Origin: Candidatus Bathyarchaeota archaeon
Lineage (GTDB): Archaea > Thermoproteota > DRAE01
DNA: 15,913 bases
Reading direction: 5' to 3'
Assembly (NCBI GenBank): GCA_011041895.1
Contig: DRAE01000036.1
Location: 1-15,913, forward strand
In this document: positions 7,747-13,932 of the stretch, piece by piece
Numbering within the stretch: position 1 is the stretch's first letter
Layout: each line of letters opens with the position of its first letter
Notes under the pieces: generated by a model
What the model saw: only the letters and a program-made list of their open reading frames with translations
Databases searched by the model: none
What the model was told of the DNA's origin: nothing
Made by a program: the position numbers and the translations under genes

Positions 7747-8253
7747 ATGCCGTTCACACCATTACACACTGGATTCGCATATTTACTCTACAAGCTCTCA
7801 CGTGGTAAAGCAAACTTATTAGCCATTATAATTGGTTCAATGGTCATTGATATTGAATGCCCTATAGTTTACATCTTATCCGGTTTCTCTTATACACACT
7901 CGATTATGCACTCCATAATCTTTGGAATCTGTGTTGGCACCCTGTTAACAACTCTCACAGTAATTATCGTTAGCAGGGTAAACTTTTTGAGAAGTATTCT
8001 TGAAGTATTCATCTTGATCAAGGATTCATCCTTAGATATAGTTGTAGCTTCCTCAGTCGCTGGCTCAGCGTCGCATCTTTTACTTGACATTTTCACGCAT
8101 TTTTATGGTCTTCCGTTTCTATGGCCTGTGGTTTGCATGGGTATTACTGCTACAACATATGAAACATGCATAGCTGTGAATGTAGTTTCCGCAATATTGA
8201 CTCTATGGCTTATAATTGACATTTTAAGAGGTAAGCTGAAAACGGAAGCTTGA
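7747..8253 (+). CDS. Small membrane protein, YdjM/DUF457-like (putative metal-dependent hydrolase)
   Basis: A 168-residue membrane protein with about four hydrophobic segments (roughly 20-45, 48-78, 95-115, 130-160). It begins with MPFTPLHTGFAYLLY and contains IGSMVIDIECP, a His pair in THSIMHSI and a further SHLLLDIFTH near residue 110. Paired His/Asp residues placed at membrane edges after an N-terminal MPFTxxH are characteristic of the YdjM-like group of membrane-bound hydrolases, whose substrates are largely unknown. The assignment is by motif pattern only. It starts 31 bases after the flavodiiron stop with only a weak AAGG before the ATG and no clear promoter, so it may be read through from fprA. 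An inverted repeat overlaps its stop codon. Confidence 0.65.
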   Translation: MPFTPLHTGFAYLLYKLSRGKANLLAIIIGSMVIDIECPIVYILSGFSYTHSIMHSIIFGICVGTLLTTLTVIIVSRVNFLRSILEVFILIKDSSLDIVVASSVAGSASHLLLDIFTHFYGLPFLWPVVCMGITATTYETCIAVNVVSAILTLWLIIDILRGKLKTEA

Positions 8254-8275
8254 CAGATACAATATATTTGTCAAG
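8249..8275. repeat. Inverted repeat over the stop codon and upstream of the malic enzyme gene
   Basis: Arms CTTGACA (8249-8255) and TGTCAAG (8269-8275) are perfectly complementary and can extend inward by one G-T and one A-T pair around an AT-rich centre. The left arm includes the TGA stop of the upstream gene. It could be a weak terminator hairpin or a protein-binding site; a TATA-like ATATATTT sits in the centre. Confidence 0.4.
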
Positions 8276-8302
8276 TTCAATTATCTTATCATGTCAAAGT
8301 AC

Positions 8303-8311
8303 CTTTAAAGT
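8303..8311 (+). promoter_or_regulatory. Probable TATA box for the malic enzyme operon
   Basis: CTTTAAAGT fits the TTTAAA pattern of the other promoters here. Its expected transcription start (about 8333) falls after the ATG at 8320 but 20 bases before an in-frame TTG at 8353 that has a GGAGG site. Confidence 0.4.
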
Positions 8312-8319
8312 GACCGGAA

Positions 8320-9666
8320 ATGAGCGTGAAGAAGATTACGAAGGAGGAGCTCTTGAAAAAGGCCTATAAGTGGGGGAAGCTGGCTGCCAAATATCATCCA
8401 TTCTACAGGGGCAAGATAGAGGTTGTTCCAAAATGTGCAATTAGGGACTACACTGACTTTGCAATATGGTATACGCCTGGAGTAGCTGAACCGTGTAAGA
8501 TAATCAAGGAAAACGAGGAGCTTATCTACGAGTACACAAGCAAATGGAATCTAGTTGCCGTAGTAAGCGATGGAACGAGAGTTCTAGGTCTTGGAGACAT
8601 TGGCGCAAAGGCTGGAATGCCTGTAATGGAGGGAAAAGCTTTACTCTTCAAGTACCTTGGGGGAGTCGATGCATTTCCAATATGCCTAGCCACGAAGGAT
8701 CCGGATGAGCTTATAACAGCATGCAAGTGGCTCGAGCCAACATTTGGAGGAATAAATCTCGAGGACATTGCAAAACCAAAATGCTTTTACATATTAGAGA
8801 CTCTTAGAAAGGAGCTTGAGATACCAGTTTGGCACGATGATCAGCAGGGGACAGCTGCAGTCATACTAGCTGGACTCATAAATGCTCTTAAAGTAGTAGG
8901 AAAGAAAATGGACGAGATCACGGTTTCAATGATTGGAGCCGGCGCAGCAAACATGTGCACGGCTAGAGTACTCATACAAGCTGGAGTAAAGCCTGGAAAC
9001 ATCATAATGACAGACAGCAAGGGGATCCTACATCCAGGGAGAACAGATGTAAAGGATAAAGACCCCTATAAGTGGGAGATGTGCCTCAAGACAAATGCTG
9101 AGGGAAGAACTGGTGGAAACGCTGAAGCCATTAAGGGAACGGATGTGTGCATTGCACTCTCAAGGCCAGGGCCAGGAGTCATAAAGAAGGAGTGGATCGC
9201 AAGCATGAACGATGATGCAATAGTCTTTACATGTGCCAATCCAATACCAGAGATATGGCCATGGGAAGCGAAGGAAGCTGGTGCAAGAATAGTTGCAACT
9301 GGAAGATCAGACTTTCCAAACCAGTTAAACAATTCACTAGGCTTCCCAGGAATCTTTAGAGGAGCCCTCGATGTAAGGGCCAAGACGATAACAGATGAAA
9401 TGTGCATCGCTGCAGCGCAGGAGCTTGCAAAATGTGCCGAGGACAATGGCATACACGAGGATTATATTATTCCAAGAATGGATGAATGGGAGGTCTTCCC
9501 AAGAGAGGCAGTGGCCGTTGCAATGAAAGCCATCGAGCAGGGAATTGCGAGAGTAAAGAAGACAAGGCAGCAACTATATGAGGAGGCAGTTGAAATGATC
9601 AAGAGAGCAAGGGAAATGACGCAGTTCTTAATGAAACACGGCTTCATTAAAATGCCACCAGAGTAA
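8320..9666 (+). CDS. Malic enzyme (malate dehydrogenase, decarboxylating)
   Basis: Oxidatively decarboxylates malate to pyruvate and CO2 with NAD(P)+, in the cytoplasm. Family landmarks from the ATG: YTPGVAEPC with the catalytic Tyr51; VSDGTRVLGLGDIG (83-95); EGKALLFK with Lys106; INLEDI with the metal-binding Glu148-Asp149; WHDDQQGTA (171-179); the dinucleotide loop GAGAAN (206-211); and the C-terminal FPNQLNNSLGFPGIFRGALD. The length, 448 residues, is that of the short enzyme without a phosphotransacetylase domain. NAD versus NADP preference cannot be read with certainty. The coordinates use the ATG at 8320, the longest reading; however the TTG at 8353, with GGAGG 5 bases before it and better promoter spacing, is the better-supported start and would remove 11 residues. 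It is first in an operon with the 81-residue protein, MFS carrier and helical-repeat protein. Confidence 0.95.
   Translation: MSVKKITKEELLKKAYKWGKLAAKYHPFYRGKIEVVPKCAIRDYTDFAIWYTPGVAEPCKIIKENEELIYEYTSKWNLVAVVSDGTRVLGLGDIGAKAGMPVMEGKALLFKYLGGVDAFPICLATKDPDELITACKWLEPTFGGINLEDIAKPKCFYILETLRKELEIPVWHDDQQGTAAVILAGLINALKVVGKKMDEITVSMIGAGAANMCTARVLIQAGVKPGNIIMTDSKGILHPGRTDVKDKDPYKWEMCLKTNAEGRTGGNAEAIKGTDVCIALSRPGPGVIKKEWIASMNDDAIVFTCANPIPEIWPWEAKEAGARIVATGRSDFPNQLNNSLGFPGIFRGALDVRAKTITDEMCIAAAQELAKCAEDNGIHEDYIIPRMDEWEVFPREAVAVAMKAIEQGIARVKKTRQQLYEEAVEMIKRAREMTQFLMKHGFIKMPPE
8343..8347 (+). promoter_or_regulatory. Possible ribosome binding site for a later TTG start of malic enzyme
   Basis: GGAGG ends 5 bases before an in-frame TTG at 8353. 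The ATG at 8320 has only a weak GTGA upstream. It could also be just Glu-Glu codons. Confidence 0.35.
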
Positions 9667-9911
9667 TGAGAAAGAAACCATATCCAAGAAACAGTGATAT
9701 AGTAGAGGCAATCAAGATAGTGGCTTCAAGATATCCATTCATAGGTCCAGAGGAGCTCCCATTTAAAGTAGTTGAAATTCTCGAAGATAAAGGCTTTTTT
9801 ACAGGTCATGTAACTGATAAGCGCATATGGAGACTATATGCTGAAGCAGTTAAAAGAGGTTTAATTCCAAACTTCCTCGAAGTCACTATAAAAGGTGGGA
9901 AAAATGAGTAG
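9666..9911 (+). CDS. 81-residue basic protein of unknown function, coupled to malic enzyme
   Basis: Its ATG shares one base with the malic enzyme stop (TAATG), so it is translated by coupling, and its end overlaps the MFS start. The protein is Lys/Arg-rich and looks helical, with no membrane segment or signal. Helices are suggested at about 9-21 (SDIVEAIKIVASR), 27-40 (ELPFKVVEILEDK) and 50-65 (TDKRIWRLYAEAVKRG), followed by a short strand FLEVTIKG. That three-helix-plus-strand order is reminiscent of a small winged-helix domain, but no diagnostic motif is present, so this is only a suggestion. The tight placement between enzyme and transporter points to a role tied to them, perhaps as a small regulator or accessory subunit. 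I do not recognise a named family. Confidence 0.7.
   Translation: MRKKPYPRNSDIVEAIKIVASRYPFIGPEELPFKVVEILEDKGFFTGHVTDKRIWRLYAEAVKRGLIPNFLEVTIKGGKNE
9894..9898 (+). promoter_or_regulatory. Ribosome binding site of the MFS gene
   Basis: GGTGG lies 5 bases before the ATG at 9904. The GTG at 9895, an alternative start, is part of this site and so is unlikely to be used. Confidence 0.6.
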
Positions 9912-11118
9912 ACCTTGGTACGCAGAGATAACTCCTGAGCTTTGGCATGTTCTAATAGCCACATTCCTTGGGTGGATGCTTGATGCATTCGATGCAATGA
10001 TCTATGCAATGACCATTAAACCAATCATGACTGACTGGAACCTTGATACAGCAGTCATGGGAGCTATAACTGCGATTTTCATGCTTGGAACAGGAATTGG
10101 AGGAGTTACATGGGGCTTCTTAGCAGATAAAATTGGTAGAACAAGAGTTCTAATGATAACAATTCTATGGTACTCTGCATTCACCGGTCTATGTGGGTTA
10201 TCACAGGGGCCATGGCATCTCGCTCTCTTCAGATTTCTAACGGGATTCGGAATTGGAGGAGAATGGGCTACTGGAGCAGTCCTACTAGCTGAAACATGGC
10301 CTCCAGAACACCGTGGAAAAGTTGCTGGAATAATGCAGAGCGGATGGCCTGTTGGGTACATGTGCGCTGCAGCAGTTACATGGGCCCTAGCATCCTATCT
10401 TGGAAGCCCAAATCTCACGAATGGTGCATGGAGGTACGCTTACTTTATGGGGATACTTCCAGCCCTCCTAACAGCATATATTAGAAAAGCAGTTCCAGAG
10501 TCAAAGCTGTGGTTAGAGGGCAAAGTTAAGAGGGAGAAAGTGGAGCTCTCAGAAGTGCTTAGGATGGTTATATTTGCAACAATACTAGTCATACTCTGCC
10601 AGTATGCTTACTGGGCAGTATTTTCATGGCTTCCAACATATCTTTCAAAAGAGAGGGGACTTGGAGTAATAAAGTCCAGTATCTACATAATAGCCGTAGA
10701 AATAGGAGGGATAACAGGTCACATACTATACGGTTTCATGGCGGACAAAATAGGCAGAAAACCATCGTTCATATTATTCTTCATAGTGAACAGTTTACTC
10801 GTGCCATACTTTGCAATGTACGCACCAGAGAATTTACTTTTCATACTTGGGCCTGTGCTTGGATTCTTTGGTCACGGATTCTTCAGCGGCTTCCCAGCAT
10901 ATCTAGCAGAGCTGTTCCCAACGAAAGTTAGAGGAGCGGCTCAAGGCTTTGCATACAACTTTGGAAGAACGGGTGCAATGCTTGGACCCTACATTGTGGG
11001 AGTGCTTGCACTTACCTATGGACTTGGGGCAGCGATATCTACTGCAAGCATAGCCTTCATAATGGCGGCAATAGTGGTTTCATTAGGCCCAGAAACTAAG
11101 GGTAAAGCGCTGGATTAA
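9904..11118 (+). CDS. MFS transporter, likely organic-acid:proton symporter
   Basis: A 404-residue major facilitator with about 12 hydrophobic segments. The signature loop between segments 2 and 3 is clear (GFLADKIGRTRVL), with its echo in the second half (GFMADKIGRKPS). The segment FLTGFGIGGEWATGAVLLAETWP followed by HRGK is typical of the sialate/aromatic-acid/carboxylate symporter branch. The N-terminal LGWMLDAFDAMIYA, with two Asp in the first membrane helix, also fits that branch, which moves anions with protons. Lying in one operon with malic enzyme, a C4-dicarboxylate or other organic acid is a reasonable substrate, but this is inference. The ATG at 9904 overlaps the upstream gene by 8 bases and has a GGTGG site. 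The next gene starts after a single base. Confidence 0.88.
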   Translation: MSRPWYAEITPELWHVLIATFLGWMLDAFDAMIYAMTIKPIMTDWNLDTAVMGAITAIFMLGTGIGGVTWGFLADKIGRTRVLMITILWYSAFTGLCGLSQGPWHLALFRFLTGFGIGGEWATGAVLLAETWPPEHRGKVAGIMQSGWPVGYMCAAAVTWALASYLGSPNLTNGAWRYAYFMGILPALLTAYIRKAVPESKLWLEGKVKREKVELSEVLRMVIFATILVILCQYAYWAVFSWLPTYLSKERGLGVIKSSIYIIAVEIGGITGHILYGFMADKIGRKPSFILFFIVNSLLVPYFAMYAPENLLFILGPVLGFFGHGFFSGFPAYLAELFPTKVRGAAQGFAYNFGRTGAMLGPYIVGVLALTYGLGAAISTASIAFIMAAIVVSLGPETKGKALD

Positions 11119-11119
11119 T

Positions 11120-11818
11120 ATGCATGAGGAATTTGTAAAGGATATAGTGGAAAAGCTATTAGAAAGAAATTTCCCTGAAGCAGAGGAGTTAATCAAAGAA
11201 TTTACACCAGCTGAAAAACTCTCTCTTGAAATAGTTAGAGAAATAGCTCAAGTACTGTCAAGAAAATCCATTGACATGGCCCTGCTGAAAGAGATATGGA
11301 TGAAAATGGGGTACAGTGGCAAGCTAATCACAGCATATACGCTATCATATTTGGCGGAAGACTCCCCAGAAATAGTGGCTGAGAACATTCCAGCATTTAT
11401 ACCATTCGCTGAAAGTGCCAGGGTATGCAGAATAATTGCGAGAGATGTTCTTGCTAAAATCTATAGTGGTAGTGACCTCTATGAAATAGCTCGCTCGCTG
11501 GTAAAGTCGAGAAGCAAATGGAGCAGATTAACGGCTCTAATGCTTCTAAGCGAGATGGCTACACGTGAAAAATGCGAAGTTGATAAGATTATAGACATCA
11601 TACTCTCGACACCATTCAAGCTAGACTACATGTCAATGACTGAGCTTGGCAGACTCATAAGGAATATTATACAGCAAAATCCGGAAAAGCTTGCAGAGAT
11701 CATAGTTGAAAAGGGTGAGACTCTTCCCCAAAGTATCAAAGAAATCATAACTGAGATAGCGGGGCAGTTCCAAAATACCGATGACAAGAAATCTAAACAC
11801 TCAAGACGATCAGGTTGA
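11120..11818 (+). CDS. Helical-repeat (HEAT-like) protein, 232 residues
   Basis: All-helical soluble protein of paired amphipathic helices. Possible repeat units are at about 1-45, 55-85 (KEIWMKMGYSGKLITAYTLSYLAEDSP), 88-125, 130-160 (SKWSRLTALMLLSEMATRE) and 165-215. Such pairs resemble HEAT or AlkD-like alpha-solenoids, which usually mediate binding to protein or nucleic acid; none of the catalytic residues of AlkD-type glycosylases can be assigned with confidence. The tail after residue 215 is a charged Lys/Ser/Arg stretch likely to be disordered. The ATG follows the MFS stop after one base and lacks a ribosome binding site, so it depends on coupled translation. Its last 26 bases overlap the end of the convergent membrane-protein gene. 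Function unknown. Confidence 0.7.
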   Translation: MHEEFVKDIVEKLLERNFPEAEELIKEFTPAEKLSLEIVREIAQVLSRKSIDMALLKEIWMKMGYSGKLITAYTLSYLAEDSPEIVAENIPAFIPFAESARVCRIIARDVLAKIYSGSDLYEIARSLVKSRSKWSRLTALMLLSEMATREKCEVDKIIDIILSTPFKLDYMSMTELGRLIRNIIQQNPEKLAEIIVEKGETLPQSIKEIITEIAGQFQNTDDKKSKHSRRSG

Positions 11819-12368
11819 CAATATAAACAAGAGGGATGGGGAGGACAAATCCCTCAATAAGCTGAGCTATAGTATGAGCTTGCAGACAATATCTACTCAC
11901 AGCCACTACAAAAGTTACTGCTAACATAATTAAGCCAGCTACGTAGCCTGCCAAGGCAAAAAGTATAGCGGTAGCCGTTACACTACTTGAAACATGCACA
12001 CTCATCTTGTCAATAAATCTTGTGAACACAAATATCAGAAATGTAGTGGCTGAATATGATAAAAGCACGAGTGCAAACATTCTCTCTCTAACAGCTAGCA
12101 ACGCTAATCCAAAAACTAGATCCGATAGACACACTATTATTGACAGCTTGATCCTGCATTTAATTTCAGACACATACTCATTCGTCCTCCCTTCTCTCAT
12201 CCATCTTAAATGGATAATAGCTGGAAGAAACGATGATATGATTACACCCAAAATTAAAAGTGCTAAATTGCCTCCATGCACGACTTCAATTACTATAAAC
12301 GATATAAACGGAAACGCATAGGGATTTAATACCCTTGACACCCACGTATAGACAGATTCCATGTGCAT
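11793..12368 (-). CDS. PAP2-like integral membrane phosphatase
   Basis: A 191-residue membrane protein with about six hydrophobic segments. Two PAP2 landmarks are visible near the C-terminal half: K-M-S-V-H with Lys121 and His125, matching the conserved Lys/His of the second motif in the short archaeal forms, and SRYCLQAHTIAQ with Arg159 and His165, matching the SRxxxxxHxxxD/Q third motif. The classical first motif KxxxxxxRP is not seen. Relatives remove phosphate from lipid phosphates or isoprenyl diphosphates at the membrane, so a role in lipid-carrier recycling is possible but unproven. It starts at the ATG 12368 or the ATG at 12362. It is divergent from speD, with about 120 bases between them, and convergent with the helical-repeat gene. 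Confidence 0.72.
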   Translation of the reverse strand: MHMESVYTWVSRVLNPYAFPFISFIVIEVVHGGNLALLILGVIISSFLPAIIHLRWMREGRTNEYVSEIKCRIKLSIIVCLSDLVFGLALLAVRERMFALVLLSYSATTFLIFVFTRFIDKMSVHVSSSVTATAILFALAGYVAGLIMLAVTFVVAVSRYCLQAHTIAQLIEGFVLPIPLVYIVNLIVLSV

Positions 12369-12443
12369 GGCTTATATTATATGCTACACCCCATAAAACT
12401 ATCTAACTGTTCACGCTTGCAACCTTTTTTATACGATGGGGGG

Positions 12444-12454
12444 TTATTTAAAGT
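12444..12454 (+). promoter_or_regulatory. Probable TATA box for speD
   Basis: TTATTTAAAGT puts transcription start near 12477, at the ribosome binding site. This lies downstream of the ATG at 12363, so the longer reading frame cannot be translated from this promoter. Confidence 0.55.
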
Positions 12455-12478
12455 AAGATACCTTATAGAAGGGTATAA

Positions 12479-12483
12479 GGTGA
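12479..12483 (+). promoter_or_regulatory. Ribosome binding site of speD
   Basis: GGTGA, 5 bases before the ATG at 12489, sets the start. Confidence 0.7.
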
Positions 12484-12488
12484 TAGAG

Positions 12489-12926
12489 ATGAGAAGGGAA
12501 CTTATCCATCAAGCAAGCAGCTATATAGTGGAGAGCAGGGAGCTAGGAAAGCACCTGATACTAGAAATATGGGGATGCAATCCAGAACAGCTCAAAAACG
12601 TCGAGGAAATGTCAAATCTACTAAGGAAAATAGCTAGGAAATGCAACATGCAGGTACTAGGCGAAGTCAGCACAAAGTTTGTAGCCAAGGGGGAAGGCTG
12701 CTCAGTAGTGCTACTCCTAGCCGAGTCCCATATATCGGTTCACACATGGCCGGAGCATGGATATGCTGCAATAGATATCTTCACATGCGGCCGTAAAGAC
12801 CCGATAGAGGCGCTGGGTGTCATAAAGGAGTTTCTGAATCCATCTCAAGTTTGCATCCTCAGAATGAAGAGAGGCACAAGTCCCACAGAAAGCCTAGAGT
12901 GGATCAAATGGGAGGGGGATTCCTGA
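12489..12926 (+). CDS. speD: S-adenosylmethionine decarboxylase proenzyme, pyruvoyl type
   Basis: Makes decarboxylated SAM, the aminopropyl donor for polyamines. The short prokaryotic proenzyme cleaves itself into two chains, converting a Ser to the pyruvoyl cofactor. From the ATG at 12489 the cleavage site is Glu79-Ser80, in AESHISVHTWPEHGYAA. His85 and Cys100 (in IFTCG) stand at the spacings of His68 and Cys83 relative to Ser63 in the Thermotoga enzyme, so all catalytic residues are present. GKHLILEIWGC (20-30) is the usual first strand. The frame is open further upstream to 12363, but promoter, GGTGA and family length (145 residues) place the start at 12489. Some archaea have an arginine decarboxylase evolved from SpeD; the wording here (HTWPEHGYAAIDIFTCG) looks more like true SAM decarboxylase. 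speE lies 119 bases downstream. Confidence 0.93.
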   Translation: MRRELIHQASSYIVESRELGKHLILEIWGCNPEQLKNVEEMSNLLRKIARKCNMQVLGEVSTKFVAKGEGCSVVLLLAESHISVHTWPEHGYAAIDIFTCGRKDPIEALGVIKEFLNPSQVCILRMKRGTSPTESLEWIKWEGDS

Positions 12927-12962
12927 CATTTCCGCATACAAGAGATTCCCTCCTCCATACCA

Positions 12963-12996
12963 TATTCTTTTTCTTTAACATGCCCGAAAAAGAATA
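12963..12996. repeat. 11-bp perfect inverted repeat between speD and speE
   Basis: TATTCTTTTTC (12963-12973) is exactly complementary to GAAAAAGAATA (12986-12996), with a 12-base spacer. It lies 37 bases after the speD stop and about 20 bases before the speE TATA box. It may be a terminator hairpin of speD or a regulator-binding site for speE. Confidence 0.6.
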
Positions 12997-13013
12997 GTCT
13001 CAGCATAAGTATA

Positions 13014-13023
13014 GCTTTAAATA
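13014..13023 (+). promoter_or_regulatory. Probable TATA box for speE
   Basis: GCTTTAAATA is centred about 26 bases before the ATG at 13046, suggesting a leaderless or very short-leader transcript, although a GGGGAG stretch (13036-13041) also lies just before the start. Confidence 0.55.
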
Positions 13024-13045
13024 CGTGAAACGGTAGGGGAGAACG

Positions 13046-13930
13046 ATGATGCAAGACTATATTGACCGAGGAACAGAATATTATATAAAGCTTAGCAGAA
13101 TCGTTCAAGAATTCTGGGTTGCATTTCATGTCAAGGATCTCTATACAACGACGTCGCCATACCAGCTGATAAAAATTATGGAAAGCCCCATACTTGGGAG
13201 AATACTTGAACTAAATGGGGAAGTTCAGCTTTCGACGATGGATGAATTTATGTATCATGAACCGTTGGTTCATGGACCCATGATTGCGTGTGAGAATCCA
13301 AGGAAGGTTCTCATAATAGGAGGGGGAGATGGAGGCGCTCTAAGAGAGGCTCTAAAGTACCCGAGCGTCAAGGAGGTTCACTTAGTAGATATAGACGAGA
13401 AAGTAATTGAAACCTGTAAAAAGTTCATTCCTGAGGTCTCAAAGGGCGCATTTGACGATGATAGAGTGACAGTTCATATAATGGATGGGAAGAAATTCAT
13501 AAATGAAACGGACGAAAAATTTGACGTAACTATAGTAGACTTACCAGATCCAGATTCACCAGCTGCAGCTCCACTATATGTCAAGGAATTCTTTGAAAGA
13601 ATATCAGAAATAACAACTGGAGCTGGAAGCACGCAGGCCATGGTAACATGGCCTATCACCGACTACTTTGCCAAAGTGTATGCAATCATTAAGCAATGCT
13701 TTAAAATAGTGAGGCCATACACGGCAACTATTCCATCATTCGGCTCAATATGGGGCTTCCATTACTTCTCAAACAAACATGACCCTCACAAATTGACCCT
13801 TGAAGAAATAAGGAAAAGACTTAGCCAAATTGAAACCAAGCAGCTAAACGAGTACACTTACATAGCAATGTTCCATATTCCCAAGTGGCTTGAAAAGAGA
13901 ATAAAAAAACTTTCAGTCAAAGAGGCTTAA
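13046..13930 (+). CDS. speE: Spermidine synthase-like aminopropyltransferase
   Basis: Transfers an aminopropyl group from decarboxylated SAM to an amine (putrescine, agmatine or a longer polyamine). The protein has an N-terminal beta domain, then the conserved YHEPLVH (70-76), the SAM-binding loop GGGDGG (92-97) with the acidic strand end VDID (114-117), a second acidic DG (147-148), and the catalytic-loop motif DLPDP (165-169). Classical enzymes have DSTDP here; the DLPDP form occurs in less typical relatives, so the acceptor may not be putrescine. At 294 residues it is a normal length. Starts at ATG 13046 or the adjacent ATG at 13049. It forms a pathway pair with speD just upstream and is followed after 2 bases by a radical SAM gene. 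Confidence 0.9.
   Translation: MMQDYIDRGTEYYIKLSRIVQEFWVAFHVKDLYTTTSPYQLIKIMESPILGRILELNGEVQLSTMDEFMYHEPLVHGPMIACENPRKVLIIGGGDGGALREALKYPSVKEVHLVDIDEKVIETCKKFIPEVSKGAFDDDRVTVHIMDGKKFINETDEKFDVTIVDLPDPDSPAAAPLYVKEFFERISEITTGAGSTQAMVTWPITDYFAKVYAIIKQCFKIVRPYTATIPSFGSIWGFHYFSNKHDPHKLTLEEIRKRLSQIETKQLNEYTYIAMFHIPKWLEKRIKKLSVKEA
13922..13925 (+). promoter_or_regulatory. Ribosome binding site for the radical SAM gene (TTG start)
   Basis: GAGG within the end of speE lies 7 bases before the TTG at 13933; there is no ATG in frame until deep in the radical SAM domain. Confidence 0.5.
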
Positions 13931-13932
13931 AC

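Noticed and set aside
9066..9452. 128-residue minus-strand reading frame
   Set aside because: Antisense to the middle of malic enzyme, explained by codon bias of the real gene.
9895..9903. GTG start for the MFS carrier at 9895
   Set aside because: The GTG is part of the GGTGG ribosome binding site for the ATG at 9904.
10002..10361. 119-residue minus-strand reading frame
   Set aside because: Antisense to MFS membrane helices; no independent support.
12007..12321. 104-residue plus-strand reading frame
   Set aside because: It lies opposite the PAP2-like gene, whose frame has membrane segments and conserved motifs; no ribosome binding site or recognisable content on the plus strand.
12425..12430. 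T6 run as a terminator
   Set aside because: It sits between two divergent genes on the plus strand with no plus-strand gene ending before it and no hairpin.
12363..12488. A 42-residue N-terminal extension of speD from the ATG at 12363
   Set aside because: The TATA box at 12444-12454 and GGTGA at 12479-12483 lie inside it, the segment has no likeness to SpeD, and the family length fits a start at 12489.
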